The notes beneath the pieces were generated by a model, which was not told the DNA's origin, did not search any database, and saw only the letters and a list, made by a program, of their open reading frames with translations. The position numbers and the translations under genes were made by a program. A stretch of 64,000 nt of DNA from Klebsormidium nitens (lineage: Eukaryota; Streptophyta; Klebsormidiophyceae; Klebsormidiales; Klebsormidiaceae), in assembly GCA_000708835.1 (NCBI GenBank), contig DF236972.1, forward strand, positions 264,498 to 328,497, written 5' to 3'. This document shows, piece by piece, positions 31,241 to 41,437 of the stretch; the stretch's first letter is position 1, and each line of letters opens with the position of its first letter.

Positions 31241-33622
31241 ATGGCGCTCCTGGTGCGCCTGGCTGCCGCCCTGGCGCTGCTGCTCCTTCTCCCTCCAGCA
31301 GCTCTCGCTTTCAACGAGCGCGCTGAAGACCTGCTGGATCTGCAGCAGGGCTCGCGCGATGGAGTGATTCATTTCAAGGAGGACAGCTTCGATCGATATG
31401 TGCGCGGCTCCGAGCCCCGAGGATACTCGTTGGTGCTCTTCTACGCAGCAAAACAGGTTGCAGACAAGCCGGAGTTGGGGATGCCTGCTCTGCGGAAGGA
31501 CTTTGGCCTAGTCGCACAGAGTTATCAGAAGACGCATAAGGGGACGCCAGAAGAGCTCCTGGTCTTCTTCGCAGACGTGGAGTTCTCAGAGAGCCCGAAT
31601 GTGTTTGCTGATACGGGGGTGAATGCGGTGCCGCACATCAGGCGGTTCCCGTCGGTCGGAGATGGCAGCGCCGGAGAGGATGTGAGGGATCCTGATCTCA
31701 TAGATGCCTTCTGCTACCGCTGAGTTTTTCCCTTGAGAACCTGGGGAATGTAAGTTCACTAAGTGCTAATTGAATTTTGAGTGCTAGTGATTGGCCACCT
31801 ACATTTGTGAGCCAATCAAGAATGACGACTTCCTAGAGATTGAAAGGCTTCCATTCCCAATCCTAGTAATCAGGTAATGCGGCGCATTCTCATACCACCT
31901 CTGGTGTGTGGCAGCGCTTAGCAATGCAACTGCGCAACCATTGTTCATATCAGTCTGGGCGGTGGCATCTGACGCTACGCACGCTCAGGACAGAACTGCT
32001 TGAGACAAGCGTAATGTTGAGCAGTCAGTAAGAGACCATTGGATTGGTTTTTCCGCTCTGTCTATACTGTCTGCCTTTGTACAATTGCTCTCCTAAATGG
32101 CAGATGCTTCAAGAATGGTCAAAGAGCGCTCGCTGAGACAACGCCGATGTTTCAGATGACGGCGTGTAACAAAAGCCCTCTGCCTTTGAAACTTTGTGGC
32201 AGTGCTTTGATAAGTAGCTACAGTGGAAGCACAGAAGGATCGCCTTCGACAGATACTTTTCAAATGAAAGCAAGGTTTACTTTAACCTAAAGCAATTAAT
32301 GATCAGAAGCAATCGTCATGAAAGTTTAGATCATCAAATGCTGTTGAGAAGCAGCTCAGTACAAAGTTGCAGCGGAGCAAGTACTATCAATAACTGCTAG
32401 TAAAATGGTGGTGCGACCAGTGACGTTTCCAGCTCCTCTCGTTTGCGACTCTTTTATTCCGCATAGCCTCAGGCTTGTCCTGATTGAGGCCTGCGTGCAA
32501 TGCAAAGCTTTTGCTTTAAGATGCTTCCTGTTGATCCAATTTGCAAGCAAGGAGTCATTTATGAAGACTCTGGAATCACACAATGTTGCAGTGGGGCAAG
32601 GCGCTGTGGTCCACCATGATGCTCCACTCAGTCTCATTGTCAGGGGGGCCTCGATTGCTTTTTGTCCTCCACTCATGCAACTCTAGTCAGCTTCTTCGTC
32701 TAAACAAGGTGTATACTGGCTCCGATCGGACTCTCGTTGACAGCGGGTGACACTTCAATTAAGCCCCCTAAATCCCCTCCTTGCGCCTTTGCTTTTGCAC
32801 TTATGCAGACAGTCAATTTGATCCATCACACAACCAAGTATCTTGCACTTGATGTTTTGTTTTTTAAAACCTGGTTTTTCTGCACCGACATCCTGCTCTT
32901 ACACTCCTTCTAGGATCGATCCCTTCGTACACGCAAACGTGTTTCCATCCACATCGAGCAGAACACCAAGCAAGCGCTGCCATTCCAGATGAACTTTTCA
33001 GGCTGGACATCCGTCTTAATGATTGCAGACTGATCTCTCAGTTGTCCCTTCTCTGCAGACGTTTGACCTGAACTCATTCCCCCGCACCGCGGAGGGCATC
33101 GCCAGCTTCGTCGAGGCGCGCACCAAGCTCAAGGTCGGCGAGATCGTGCGGCCACCCCCGCTCTCGAAGCTCCAGGTGTCCCTCATCCTGGCTGCCGTCC
33201 TTCTTCTCGGGCCCTACATCGGTTACAAAGTGCTCTCGCTCCCCGCCGTTCAAGAGCCAAAGCTCTGGGCCATTGCCGCAATTGGGGTGTACTACTTCTC
33301 CGTCAGCGGAGGCATGTATAATATCATCAGAGGGATCCCTTGGGCGACCGCCGACGAGCGCGGGAAGCCCGTGTTTTTCCACCAGGGGCAGGGGTACCAG
33401 CTCGGGGGGGAGGGCTTTTACGCCGGGCTGTTCTACCTGGTGACGAGCCTCCTGCTGTTCATCATGACGTATGTTGTGCCGCGCTTGAAGAGCAAGTCGT
33501 CGCAGCGCATCTGGTCGGCAATCTGCCTGTTCCTAGGATTCTGGGTGGTAACTCAGTTTGTGGCGTTGTACAAGTGGAAGTCTGGGTACTACGTGCACGG
33601 TTATTGGCCGAGGCGGCGATAG
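31241..33622 (+). CDS. OST3: Oligosaccharyltransferase OST3/OST6-type subunit
   Basis: Two exons (31241-31681 and 33059-33622) join in phase 0 to 334 residues. The protein is an accessory subunit of the ER oligosaccharyltransferase that N-glycosylates proteins. A signal peptide (MALLVRLAAALALLLLLPP) precedes a thioredoxin-fold lumenal domain: YSLVLFYAAKQVADKPEL, LLVFFADVEFSES and GVNAVPHIRRFPS, where VPH is the cis-Pro loop. The CxxC redox pair of yeast and human homologues is replaced by AAKQ, as in land-plant homologues (family knowledge). Exon 2 encodes four membrane segments and ends in a basic PRRR. An in-frame ATG 45 bases upstream is less likely because it would precede the signal peptide with charged residues. 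The intron is 1.4 kb. Confidence 0.9.
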
Positions 33623-34162
33623 GCATGGAGGTAGACGCTTCTAGCGACTTACAGGCAGCAATTTACGGTCTGAGGATACCGGACCCCTGTTTTGGACAGA
33701 TCGTTCAAGGTAAGGAATTGGTCAGAAAGGGACTACTAAAACAAATCATGTGTTTGTTTTCTTAGACTTCGATTCGGAAGGCAGGGAAGAACGTTTCTTG
33801 CTGAATTCGACTGTAATGATTCAAATCCTATGGTTCTTCCAACCGGGATTGCAGGCCACATATAATGTATGTGTGTTATCGTCTACTCTCGAGTGCCGCG
33901 CGCATCATGGCATGTTATGCGAATACGTGTGACCAAGTTAGTATGGCAGCGCGACAGAGAGCTGCGCAGGCCCATATTTCCAATGGTGTGCTCCGACCCC
34001 GGCTCTAGGCCATGACAGTGAGGCTTCCAGTCGAAAACGGATTCAAGCGCATACAAACGATTACTCTCATACGTTGCTTAGGGCATGGGGGCCTCATACA
34101 GCTAGCTCCGACTATTGACCTGTTCAATGACTGCAGCGACTCGCAATCGAAGCGCCGCAGGC

Positions 34163-35182
34163 CCGGGGTGGCAACTCCCAGTTTCAAAACATGGTATCTG
34201 CGGATTAAAACAAGGGGTTTGGCCGTTTTGAAACTTTAAAACTGCCTTTTAAAACGTTTTAAAACAGTTTTAAAACGGCATGAAAAGTCCAATTTGTAGA
34301 AATTTCCTTGTTTTTATGGCGGCTGTCGGCTTGTCAAGAGCTCGTATGCCGCATCCATGCACTTTTATGTATATTAGGGTGACAAAACAGGCCAAAAGAG
34401 GCATGTCCTGGGCTCGGATTTCCACCGCGGAAGCGTCGCGGGAATGTTTGCGGAAAGCGCGGAAGCTATTGCGGAAGAGCGCGGGAATTTGCGGAAAGAT
34501 GCGGAAGATTGCGAAAGCTTGTAGAAACCTTGCGAAGCCTATGCGGATTGGAAAGGCCCGGATAGACGCGGAATGCGCGGATGCTTGCGGAAGCACTTGG
34601 ATGCTTGCGGAAGCGTGCGGAACTCTATGCGGATCTAGTTCGCGGAAGTATGAAGTGCATACAAAAGCTATATGGTACCCTAGAAACATGAGGGCCATAT
34701 ACGCGGCGAAGACAGCGGAAGCATAGTGGAAAGTATGCGGAAGCGCGGACCAACTGCAGAAGCAGCGCGGAAGAGCCGCGGAAGCTTTGCGGAAACACGC
34801 GGAAACTGCTTCCACCGCGGAAATCCAAACCCAGGACATGCCTCAGAAGGGCCTCGGGTTGTCGCCTTTCCTTGTTTAAATACACTTTATAGGCGTTTAA
34901 AAACGTTTTGCTGTTTTGTTTGTTTTATAAAACGGGCTATTTTGAAGTCCGCCTAACCCGCAGATACATGTATTAAGATTTTGGCGTTTTTAAATGTTTT
35001 AAAACCGTTTTACTTTTTGTGGGGGGGGCCAAATTTCAAAACGAGTAGTGTTTTAGAAACTATAGACGAAGGGCTATACGATGGTCAGAAACAAAACATT
35101 GGATGCATTTGGTTTTCCGTCGTTTTGGATGAAGGCAAAATAAAAACGCTCTCTATTTTAAAACTGGAGTTGCCACCCCGTG
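34163..35182. mobile_element. Foldback transposon with 9-bp target-site duplication (MULE-like)
   Basis: The ends are inverted repeats of about 25 bp (ggggtggcaactcc followed by agttt and aaaa). A perfect 9-bp direct repeat GCCGCAGGC flanks them at 34154-34162 and 35183-35191. Both sides carry related (T)TTTAAAAC-rich subterminal blocks. A 9-bp duplication is typical of Mutator-like elements, though an 8-bp reading would fit hAT. No transposase frame is present, so it is non-autonomous. Confidence 0.7.
34398..34844. repeat. Inner inverted-repeat element with GCGGAAG-type array
   Basis: Nested in the larger element, this 447-bp segment begins gaggcatgtcctgggctcgg and ends with its near-perfect complement. 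Between the arms lies an irregular array of gcggaag/cgcggaagc units, from about 34420 to 34820, spaced roughly 7-13 bp apart. It is either a second transposon inserted in the first or an internal foldback arm. It has no coding potential I trust. Confidence 0.65.
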
Positions 35183-35625
35183 GCCGCAGGCTTGGCCTGC
35201 ATGGTTGGTATTGTCGCACATGATCAAGCTGCAAACATTGGAATCAGCCCCAGTGCATGCAAGCATCATGAATTTGATATGTACGTGCGGGCAAGGAGCA
35301 GTTATACACGTGCATGGCCCGAACACCATTAAGTAATTACAGTTTGCGTACTAGGTTGATCAGGTGACCGGACAGTGAGACGGCCGCGGTTGAGCCTGCT
35401 CTTTGATTGGATCATGTACATGGTAATTCCGGGCCCGCGAGCCATGACACCGTCAATCCGATCACTGATGTGCTAAAAACCAGAATTCTATCGGAACATG
35501 TGATCGACACTGTGCTCCACACCTGTACCCGATCATGGCATCCGGCGCGGCTACACCCCAAAGCCCGGCCCAGCCCACCCCGGCGTCCCGGCCCCCAGCA
35601 CGACTCAATTGACCCGATTACATCG

Positions 35626-35710
35626 ATATGTTGAGTTATGTGATTAATCACACAACTCAACATATCTGTAACTCCCTTTTATCACATAACTCAACATATT
35701 TGTAACTCCC
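35626..35710. repeat. Forty-base near-perfect palindrome plus adjoining direct repeat
   Basis: Positions 35626-35645 and 35646-35665 are inverted copies that match at 19 of 20 bases (atatgttgagttatgtgatt and its complement). A further direct copy of the right half with its tail (aactcaacatat, tgtaactccc) lies at 35681-35710. It could be a hairpin-forming element or a miniature transposon remnant. Confidence 0.7.
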
Positions 35711-36639
35711 ACATAAATTTGAAAATCTTGCAGCCCGCTGATTGCATGATTGTCACTGTCATGATAACTTTGCTCGCGAGCCGCGCCCCGTGACAAATGA
35801 CTTCTGAGTGGACAGAGTTTCATCTCGATCAAATTTTCAAAGCTGTCACTATGCTGGGAAGGTCGCTGTGTCAACAGCAAGCACGAATAGTTGCGTACGT
35901 GGGACGACTCACTAAGTTTGCCTTTGCGGTCGACCTAGATTCAAATCGTGGGTTATTAAGGTCTTAGCATTTAGCAACGGATCAATAGTAGCTATTTAAC
36001 TTCGCAAGACATCTACCAAAATTCACAAATATACACGCAGAAAAGCTAGGCCCCGCCATGACGCTGTCTGGCGCTGTTCAGTCGATTCATCAACTTAGGC
36101 TACATGATTTTCTACCACTGACACCAAGCGGCCAGTTATTCCTGATGCTCCTGGTGCTTGTTGCTGGCCTTGCCCGGTAATGGCGGCTGCAAAACGAGAG
36201 CGACCGTGACCCGTTATCTTCAACTGTCGGAGCTACGTTTGAAACGGTCGAGAATCGGACGAAGGACTCTGAATGCCATCGTAGCCACTTCTCTAGCACC
36301 AAAACCGTTAATTTGGCACTGCCAGACACCACATGTCAACCACGAGTTCGTCACTAACTTGACGGAAGAAAGCCGTACAAAGGATGTGTGCGGTCCAAAG
36401 GCTGTCACAAGACACAAAGGCCACCTCTGGGCTTGCAACGATCATGCCACACGGCCAGCGCAAGGCAGGCTCTACGCTTGAGCCGGTTCTCGCATTGAAC
36501 AGTATGCTCTGGCGTCTTTGCACAGGCGAATCTTATGCACCTCGTCTAAGGCAGGCTAACTTCGTAGCGTGTTGCCATGGAAGGCAGGAATAGAGGAATT
36601 TGCATCTTACATCAAACAGAGCCCTCGTTGGTTTGGTGG

Positions 36640-37568
36640 TCATTGATCTGAAGAGCTTTCTCGACAATAATACCATGTCAATGAAACTTCCCGCTTCACC
36701 AAGCACTTAATGCTTCAAACGCAAAACACTCTTACCAGCAAGCCGAGGCTCCTTGTTCGTGCAAGTGATTGGGGCATCCGATCTGGAGTATGTGACGGTG
36801 CACTTCTGGTCTGCAGAAGACACAAAGTTCCAAAGGGAAACTGGTGAGATTGACACAAGAGATTGAAGATCGTTAATATACAAGTACTTGAATTTCCCCC
36901 GTCTCGTATGCAAGTATCAAGTGCCAAGCTGGTTGACTCGATACTAAAAAGGGTTGCTGGATCATACTCGTATCTGCTTTGCAAGTAAAGATAAGGACAT
37001 TCAGAATCGAGCAAACCAGTGACTTCAGATTTTAGTGATTGAGCAGATCGATCTAGGGGAGATCCAGGACACGGCCCGTCAGAGATTTTACTTTGAAGGA
37101 TCAAATTAAAGCAGTAGGCTTGAGTATGTAAGTAAGCCCATCTGACAGAATGCTGATCAAATAATATATTTTTAGTTGTGTATGTTGATAGCAACGAGAA
37201 AACAACACCTTGTAAAAACCCAGCCCACACGAAAATGCCTCCCTTTGCAACCAAAGCTGGACGCTGGTAGCCCAGACAGAAGATTGATACGGGCAGGCAA
37301 TCCTGAGCCTTTACCTGTTTGCTCATAATGTCCATATGACTACTTCCTGAGGGTATTGCCATGGAGTTGAGGGATTCAGTTAGCCTTACCGCCCGACTGC
37401 TTTGCAACTTCACCACTGGTTGTGCTTTTGGAGCCTCCTCTATGTTTGCCAGGTGGGGGGCGTTAGGCTTCCGAGGTCGCCGGAGCAGGGGCGTTACCTC
37501 AGCAGACTCCTGGTACTGTCCTCAAACTCCGGCTCACCGTGTCTCTCCGAGTAGTTGAAGCTGCTCAT
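36640..37568 (-). CDS. Unrecognised small multi-exon gene, about 96 residues
   Basis: Starting from the ATG at 37568 (MSSFNYSERHGEPEFEDSTR), five exons join with consistent phase and canonical sites: 37498-37568, 37390-37439, 37315-37346, 37209-37263 and 36736-36810. A last short exon at 36640-36647 would give DQ and a stop. The product is hydrophilic at first (GGSKSTTSGEVAKQSG). A hydrophobic patch (ALVAKGGIFVWAGFL) and a two-cysteine segment (KCTVTYS, ITCTNKEP) follow. I do not recognise the family. The tiny exons and matching phases are the main evidence; the 3' end is the least secure part. Confidence 0.45.
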
Positions 37569-37835
37569 TGCTTCTAAATTTGCTCTTAAAGTTGCTGACT
37601 GTAGTGATCAAGATGCAAAAGACTGCATTTGTTAGTTACTTATCAACCTGCAAAATGAACGTCGAAGGCGAGTCTGGCACGAAACAATTCTCATTCGCTC
37701 GCATGCTTCTGGTGTAGGAGACACTTCCCTTAAGAAATATATCGGGACTATATCACAACCTGTGCATTGCTATTGTGGGTCATTCTTCTCTGAAAGCAGT
37801 CTCAAGTATCAGCATGGCAGCGGTGACATGCGGCA

Positions 37836-38108
37836 TCAAATCATTTCCAAACAATCTGGAAAGAAGATAAGGCCTTGGTTGGTAGAGTTTTGTAAACCCA
37901 AACCAACCAGATTGAAAGTTACTGCAAATCTTGCAAGTGCATTATATTTTCGAAGCAAAGCCTGGGATCCATGAGTACTCCAAGCACCCACTACTCTGTA
38001 AATTCTTTTGGATAGGACTGAAAAGTACATGACTATAGTTTCAATGGCATCTATTATCAAAGATATGATTCCATAGACTGTCAACAGAACCCACCTCAAT
38101 GTCATCAT
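37836..38108 (-). CDS. Possible 90-residue membrane peptide, or 3' UTR of the upstream gene
   Basis: An open frame encodes a hydrophobic stretch (VLLTVYGIISLIIDAIETIVMYF) followed by a basic segment (SKRIYRVV). It begins about 60 bp after the stop of the 412-residue membrane gene and may simply be part of that gene's 3' UTR. There is no homology that I recognise. Confidence 0.2.
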   Translation of the reverse strand: MMTLRWVLLTVYGIISLIIDAIETIVMYFSVLSKRIYRVVGAWSTHGSQALLRKYNALARFAVTFNLVGLGLQNSTNQGLIFFPDCLEMI

Positions 38109-38168
38109 GTGCCCATTGATGTTCCAAACTGCTCAACCTTCTGATTCCAGGGTCTTGAAGGTCTGGCC

Positions 38169-39407
38169 TCAGGTCGGGGGCGGGCTTCCTAGCAAACCAT
38201 CATTGCCTATCCCCTCCATCGGTCTGTTAGCCAACACCCTCAACGACCAGGCAATGTCCTTTGCTACCGCTTCCTTGTCAGTCTTTTTGGCAATGTCATC
38301 TTCTGACTTTTGAGCTAGGTCCAGCAATCCTTCTTGAAGCTTTCTGAACCTCGTAAACTCACGCTGTACTCCCCAAATAGTCTGTGCCACAGATATGGAA
38401 ATGACACCCAGGAAAGGGAGAGGGACTGTGCGGATAACAGATCCGGCGTGTGGCAAGCGCATTTTGCAAAAGCATTCTGCGCATGCTGACCAAGTTGCCC
38501 CCACCATAGCAATGGTTAGAAGGAGGACAAACAAGCTTATCAAAGATAAGGGTGCCTCAGTTAGGGCGTTGACTAAGAGCTGAGAGTAAAAGCGCCAAGT
38601 CCATTGCAAGTACTGCCTCCTGCGCTTTTTGGCTCGGGCACTTATCGTTGTATCCATAAATATTTGTTGCAGGCTTTTGATGTTCTCTCCCTGAAGGTAG
38701 GCTCTGTATATTGCCAACTCCCTTACGGCAATAGCCACAGCCTGCCCTTGAGAAGCGGCAAATGTGAGAAGCGCAGAGCCTACTGACACGAGCGCAAAAG
38801 TGATTGCAACTAATAATTGCTGGTAAGTCTGGATGTTTGCGCCTGTAGTACAGTTTCCTAGCAGATTCATGGCTGCCCTTCGTGCCGCCACCTCAGGCAT
38901 TAAGCCCCTCAGAGAGCTCTCATTGAAAAAGTCTGTATTGATAAGGACAGAGACCGGTTGACCTCTTCGCTTGCACGCCAGGCTTTTGAATCCCCCTTCA
39001 GGGGAGATTTGACAATGTGTCAATTGGTCCCCTAGCCTTGGGCTGTTGCAGCAAGATGGCTGGACGTCAGTCAAGAGCTTGGTGCAGCACTCATTCCGGT
39101 CAGGACTCCAACTCACGGAAGGGATACAACAGTTCTTGTTCTCAAAAAGCTTGCTGCTGTAGAAGAAGGCGAAGCAGAATGTGCACAAGGTCCCATAAAT
39201 GGAGAAGGTCGTGAAGATCCTTGACAAGCCCTGGTCTACCTTGCCCTTGCTCTCATCGAAGAACGTCTTGACATTTTCTTTCAAGACTTCCGGCCGGCTG
39301 ATGCTCTTAACATCTGCAGCATTCCCTCCTAGCGCCTGGACGTCGCTTTCAATCAAAGGCGGCTCCATTGCTGACCCGTCCTGATGAAAAGCAGGCTGAG
39401 CCGCCAT
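38169..39407 (-). CDS. Intronless four-pass membrane protein of unknown family, 412 residues
   Basis: A single uninterrupted frame runs from the ATG at 39407. Predicted membrane segments lie at about residues 66-86 (FSIYGTLCTFCFAFFYSS), 194-217 (LLVAITFALVSVGSALLTFAA), 281-302 (LSLISLFVLLLTIAMVGATW) and 318-337. Between the first and second lies a loop of about 105 residues with cysteine pairs (NCCIP, ECCTK, SCCNS) and N-glycosylation sites (NES, NCT), so it probably faces outside or the lumen. The C terminus is charged and may form a coiled coil. No catalytic motif is visible and no function can be given. A MITE ends about 20 bp upstream of the start codon. Confidence 0.6.
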   Translation of the reverse strand: MAAQPAFHQDGSAMEPPLIESDVQALGGNAADVKSISRPEVLKENVKTFFDESKGKVDQGLSRIFTTFSIYGTLCTFCFAFFYSSKLFENKNCCIPSVSWSPDRNECCTKLLTDVQPSCCNSPRLGDQLTHCQISPEGGFKSLACKRRGQPVSVLINTDFFNESSLRGLMPEVAARRAAMNLLGNCTTGANIQTYQQLLVAITFALVSVGSALLTFAASQGQAVAIAVRELAIYRAYLQGENIKSLQQIFMDTTISARAKKRRRQYLQWTWRFYSQLLVNALTEAPLSLISLFVLLLTIAMVGATWSACAECFCKMRLPHAGSVIRTVPLPFLGVISISVAQTIWGVQREFTRFRKLQEGLLDLAQKSEDDIAKKTDKEAVAKDIAWSLRVLANRPMEGIGNDGLLGSPPPT

Positions 39408-41437
39408 CTGGCTTCACCATCTGGATTTACCCGTAGTCCAACCCGAACGATTTTAGTTCGAGTTATTTTCCGACAATCCGACCAGGAAAGCGGATTTATA
39501 TATGCTGATTCCGACAAAATTCGAATGCCCTATGTTCACACTTGGAAGAGGATTTTAGAGGCTGTTTTGGCCATTTTGGGGCTTCCGAGGACCATTCCAG
39601 AATTATTTTAACCTTTCCGAATTCCCACTTTCCGAACGGGAAATCCGAATTTGTGACTTTCCGAATACAGATAATTATTTAACTTTTCGGAATCATTACC
39701 TTGGACTACGGGTACCTATGACGAACTTACTTCAAAATTACCGGCTGTACGGTACTGATTATCTGGAATTTCAACTTTCAAGTGACAAGTCACAAGAGTC
39801 CCGCGATCAGGGGTCGGCATAAATATTGACGGGGTCGGCTCGAGGCTCGAAGCCGGGTACCCAGGCTTCCAGTCGGCATATCACAAGTTTGCGGCCATTT
39901 TACCCGGCTTCAACCCCGCGCCTCCAGGTATGGGCCGGCTCTTCAGCCGGGTACTTCTCATTGCACTACCTATTGTAGTCGGCTTTTTGAAATTTTAGAC
40001 CCCCCCGCTCAGTGGTTTGGCCGATCGCAGCGAGCGCGCGCTAGCTTCCTATAGCCGACGGCGACAGTCGACTCGGACCCCGAGTTTCATGCGGCTGTCT
40101 CGCCGGTCGGGCATTTGGAGTCTGCCAATTGACGAATACATATACCTATAATACCGGTAGTCCAAGTACCTACCGTACCGGTATTTGATTTCGGCACCTT
40201 CGACGTCGATTCTTCTCTATGAAACTTTTCAACCTTTCTGCAGTTGAAGGGTTACTTGCTAAGAGAACCGGTATGGATATTCTATGTACGGCCTAGGCAA
40301 AACAATTCTAAAATGTGTCTTAGGTGCCAGTGAACTGCATTATGCATCCTAGCTAGGCTCTCATGCAAGGCACCTCTCTTTGAAGGCTGCATCAGCTAGG
40401 CAGCACTAGGCTGCAAGTTCTTGCAAGATCGAAGCGACCGACAGCTAGAGCCTAGTAGTAAGCTTTACGCTAGTACTAATATAAGAATGTGGACATGATG
40501 TTGGCCGTAGCTTAGCAGGAGCTACCGCGGTATATAGTGTAGATGCCGTTGAGTTGTTCATGCAGCTCGAGACTCGTTGTCAGATCGTTGTAGGAACGCG
40601 TCCCCTATGCAATGCGTCCGGTCCATGCGAAGTATGCCACTGTACCCGCATCACTACCCCATGCCCTTGATTTGCACACCAGCTTTGAGATCTCAAGAAG
40701 CGTTCGAAGACAATGATGATATTACATAGGCCATTCGATATTATCAGTATTGTGATTACCCGTACATACCTATAGGTTGACTGGATACAACCGTCGGTAT
40801 ATTTATTTATCCCCAGTATATCATAGCGCATGCATGGGATCGATGCTATCTAATATTTTCCGCACAACAATACTTGTAAGGAAGTCGGCGTCCAACGTCT
40901 CCAGCCCTTGAATTTGAATATAACGAATATGTTTGTCAATGGACCGTGCTTTATGTGAGCAGAACAAGTCTGCCATACCCGGAAAAGGCGTGCTCGTCGA
41001 CACAAAACGGTAATATGCGCAATTCTTTGACTCTGGAACATGGGCTGCCGCGACAGCAATACAAAAGCAGCGGTTTCGTCTATGAACGCCGATGCTCAAC
41101 TCCTCATCAAACACCAAGCGCGGAATCTAAAGTCAGTTGCCTGCATAGGCTTTCAGCCTCAACGGAAGCAGACACCGGTTCCGCAACCAAAACCCTGCAA
41201 ACAAAGGAAAGGCCGAGCGACGTAAGAACAATCCTCGAAATTGCGCCTCAAAGACTGTCATTTCCATCTCCAAACTAGTTTGCACCGGAGCAGTAAGCAG
41301 TTTCCGCGGCTACACTGGTCTACCACGTCCCTAGCTGCGGATGTTCTTCTAAGGTTCCGCCTCTTGAATAAAGTTGAAGTGGGCAGCTTGCTCTTCAAGG
41401 CCCTGTCTATGACCAAAATTGTCCTTGACATCAGTGG
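39408..41437. other. Intergenic region between the membrane protein gene and CTC1
   Basis: It contains the MITE at 39428-39714. The rest (39.7-41.4 kb) shows only short, unrecognisable frames, scattered gccgggta/gtcggc motifs near 39.8-40.0 kb, and the probable 3' UTR of CTC1 at its right end. Confidence 0.45.
39428..39714. mobile_element. MITE-like element, TA flanks, short terminal inverted repeats
   Basis: The ends are TACCCGTAGTCCAA (39428-39441) and its exact complement TTGGACTACGGGTA (39701-39714). At 287 bp the element is AT-rich with internal repeats of ttccga/aatccga and no coding frame. The TA at each end fits a Stowaway-type insertion. The start of the terminal repeat (CCCGTAG) resembles that of the element at 26902 (CCGTAG). 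Confidence 0.7.

Larger units (their letters stand above)
33623..36639. other. Intergenic, repeat-rich region between OST3/6 and the small minus-strand gene
   Basis: This 3-kb stretch lies between two convergent genes. It holds the nested foldback element (34163-35182) and a palindrome with adjoining direct repeats (35626-35710). The remainder shows no coding exon I can support; long ORFs on both strands at 34.27-34.84 kb are products of the repeat. Confidence 0.5.

Noticed and set aside
34270-34839. Long frames on both strands (189 and 148 residues)
   Set aside because: They arise from the inverted-repeat GCGGAAG array; there is no codon structure or protein-like composition.
36715-37416. 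233-residue minus-strand frame
   Set aside because: Only parts of it (SSHMDIMSKQ, ALVAKGGIFVWAGFL) fit splice-bounded exons. The rest is intron that happens to lack stops.
37836-38108. Idea that this 90-residue frame is a further exon of the 412-residue gene
   Set aside because: The 412-residue frame has its own stop at 38169 and no convincing donor and acceptor pair links them. It is listed only as a low-confidence separate frame.
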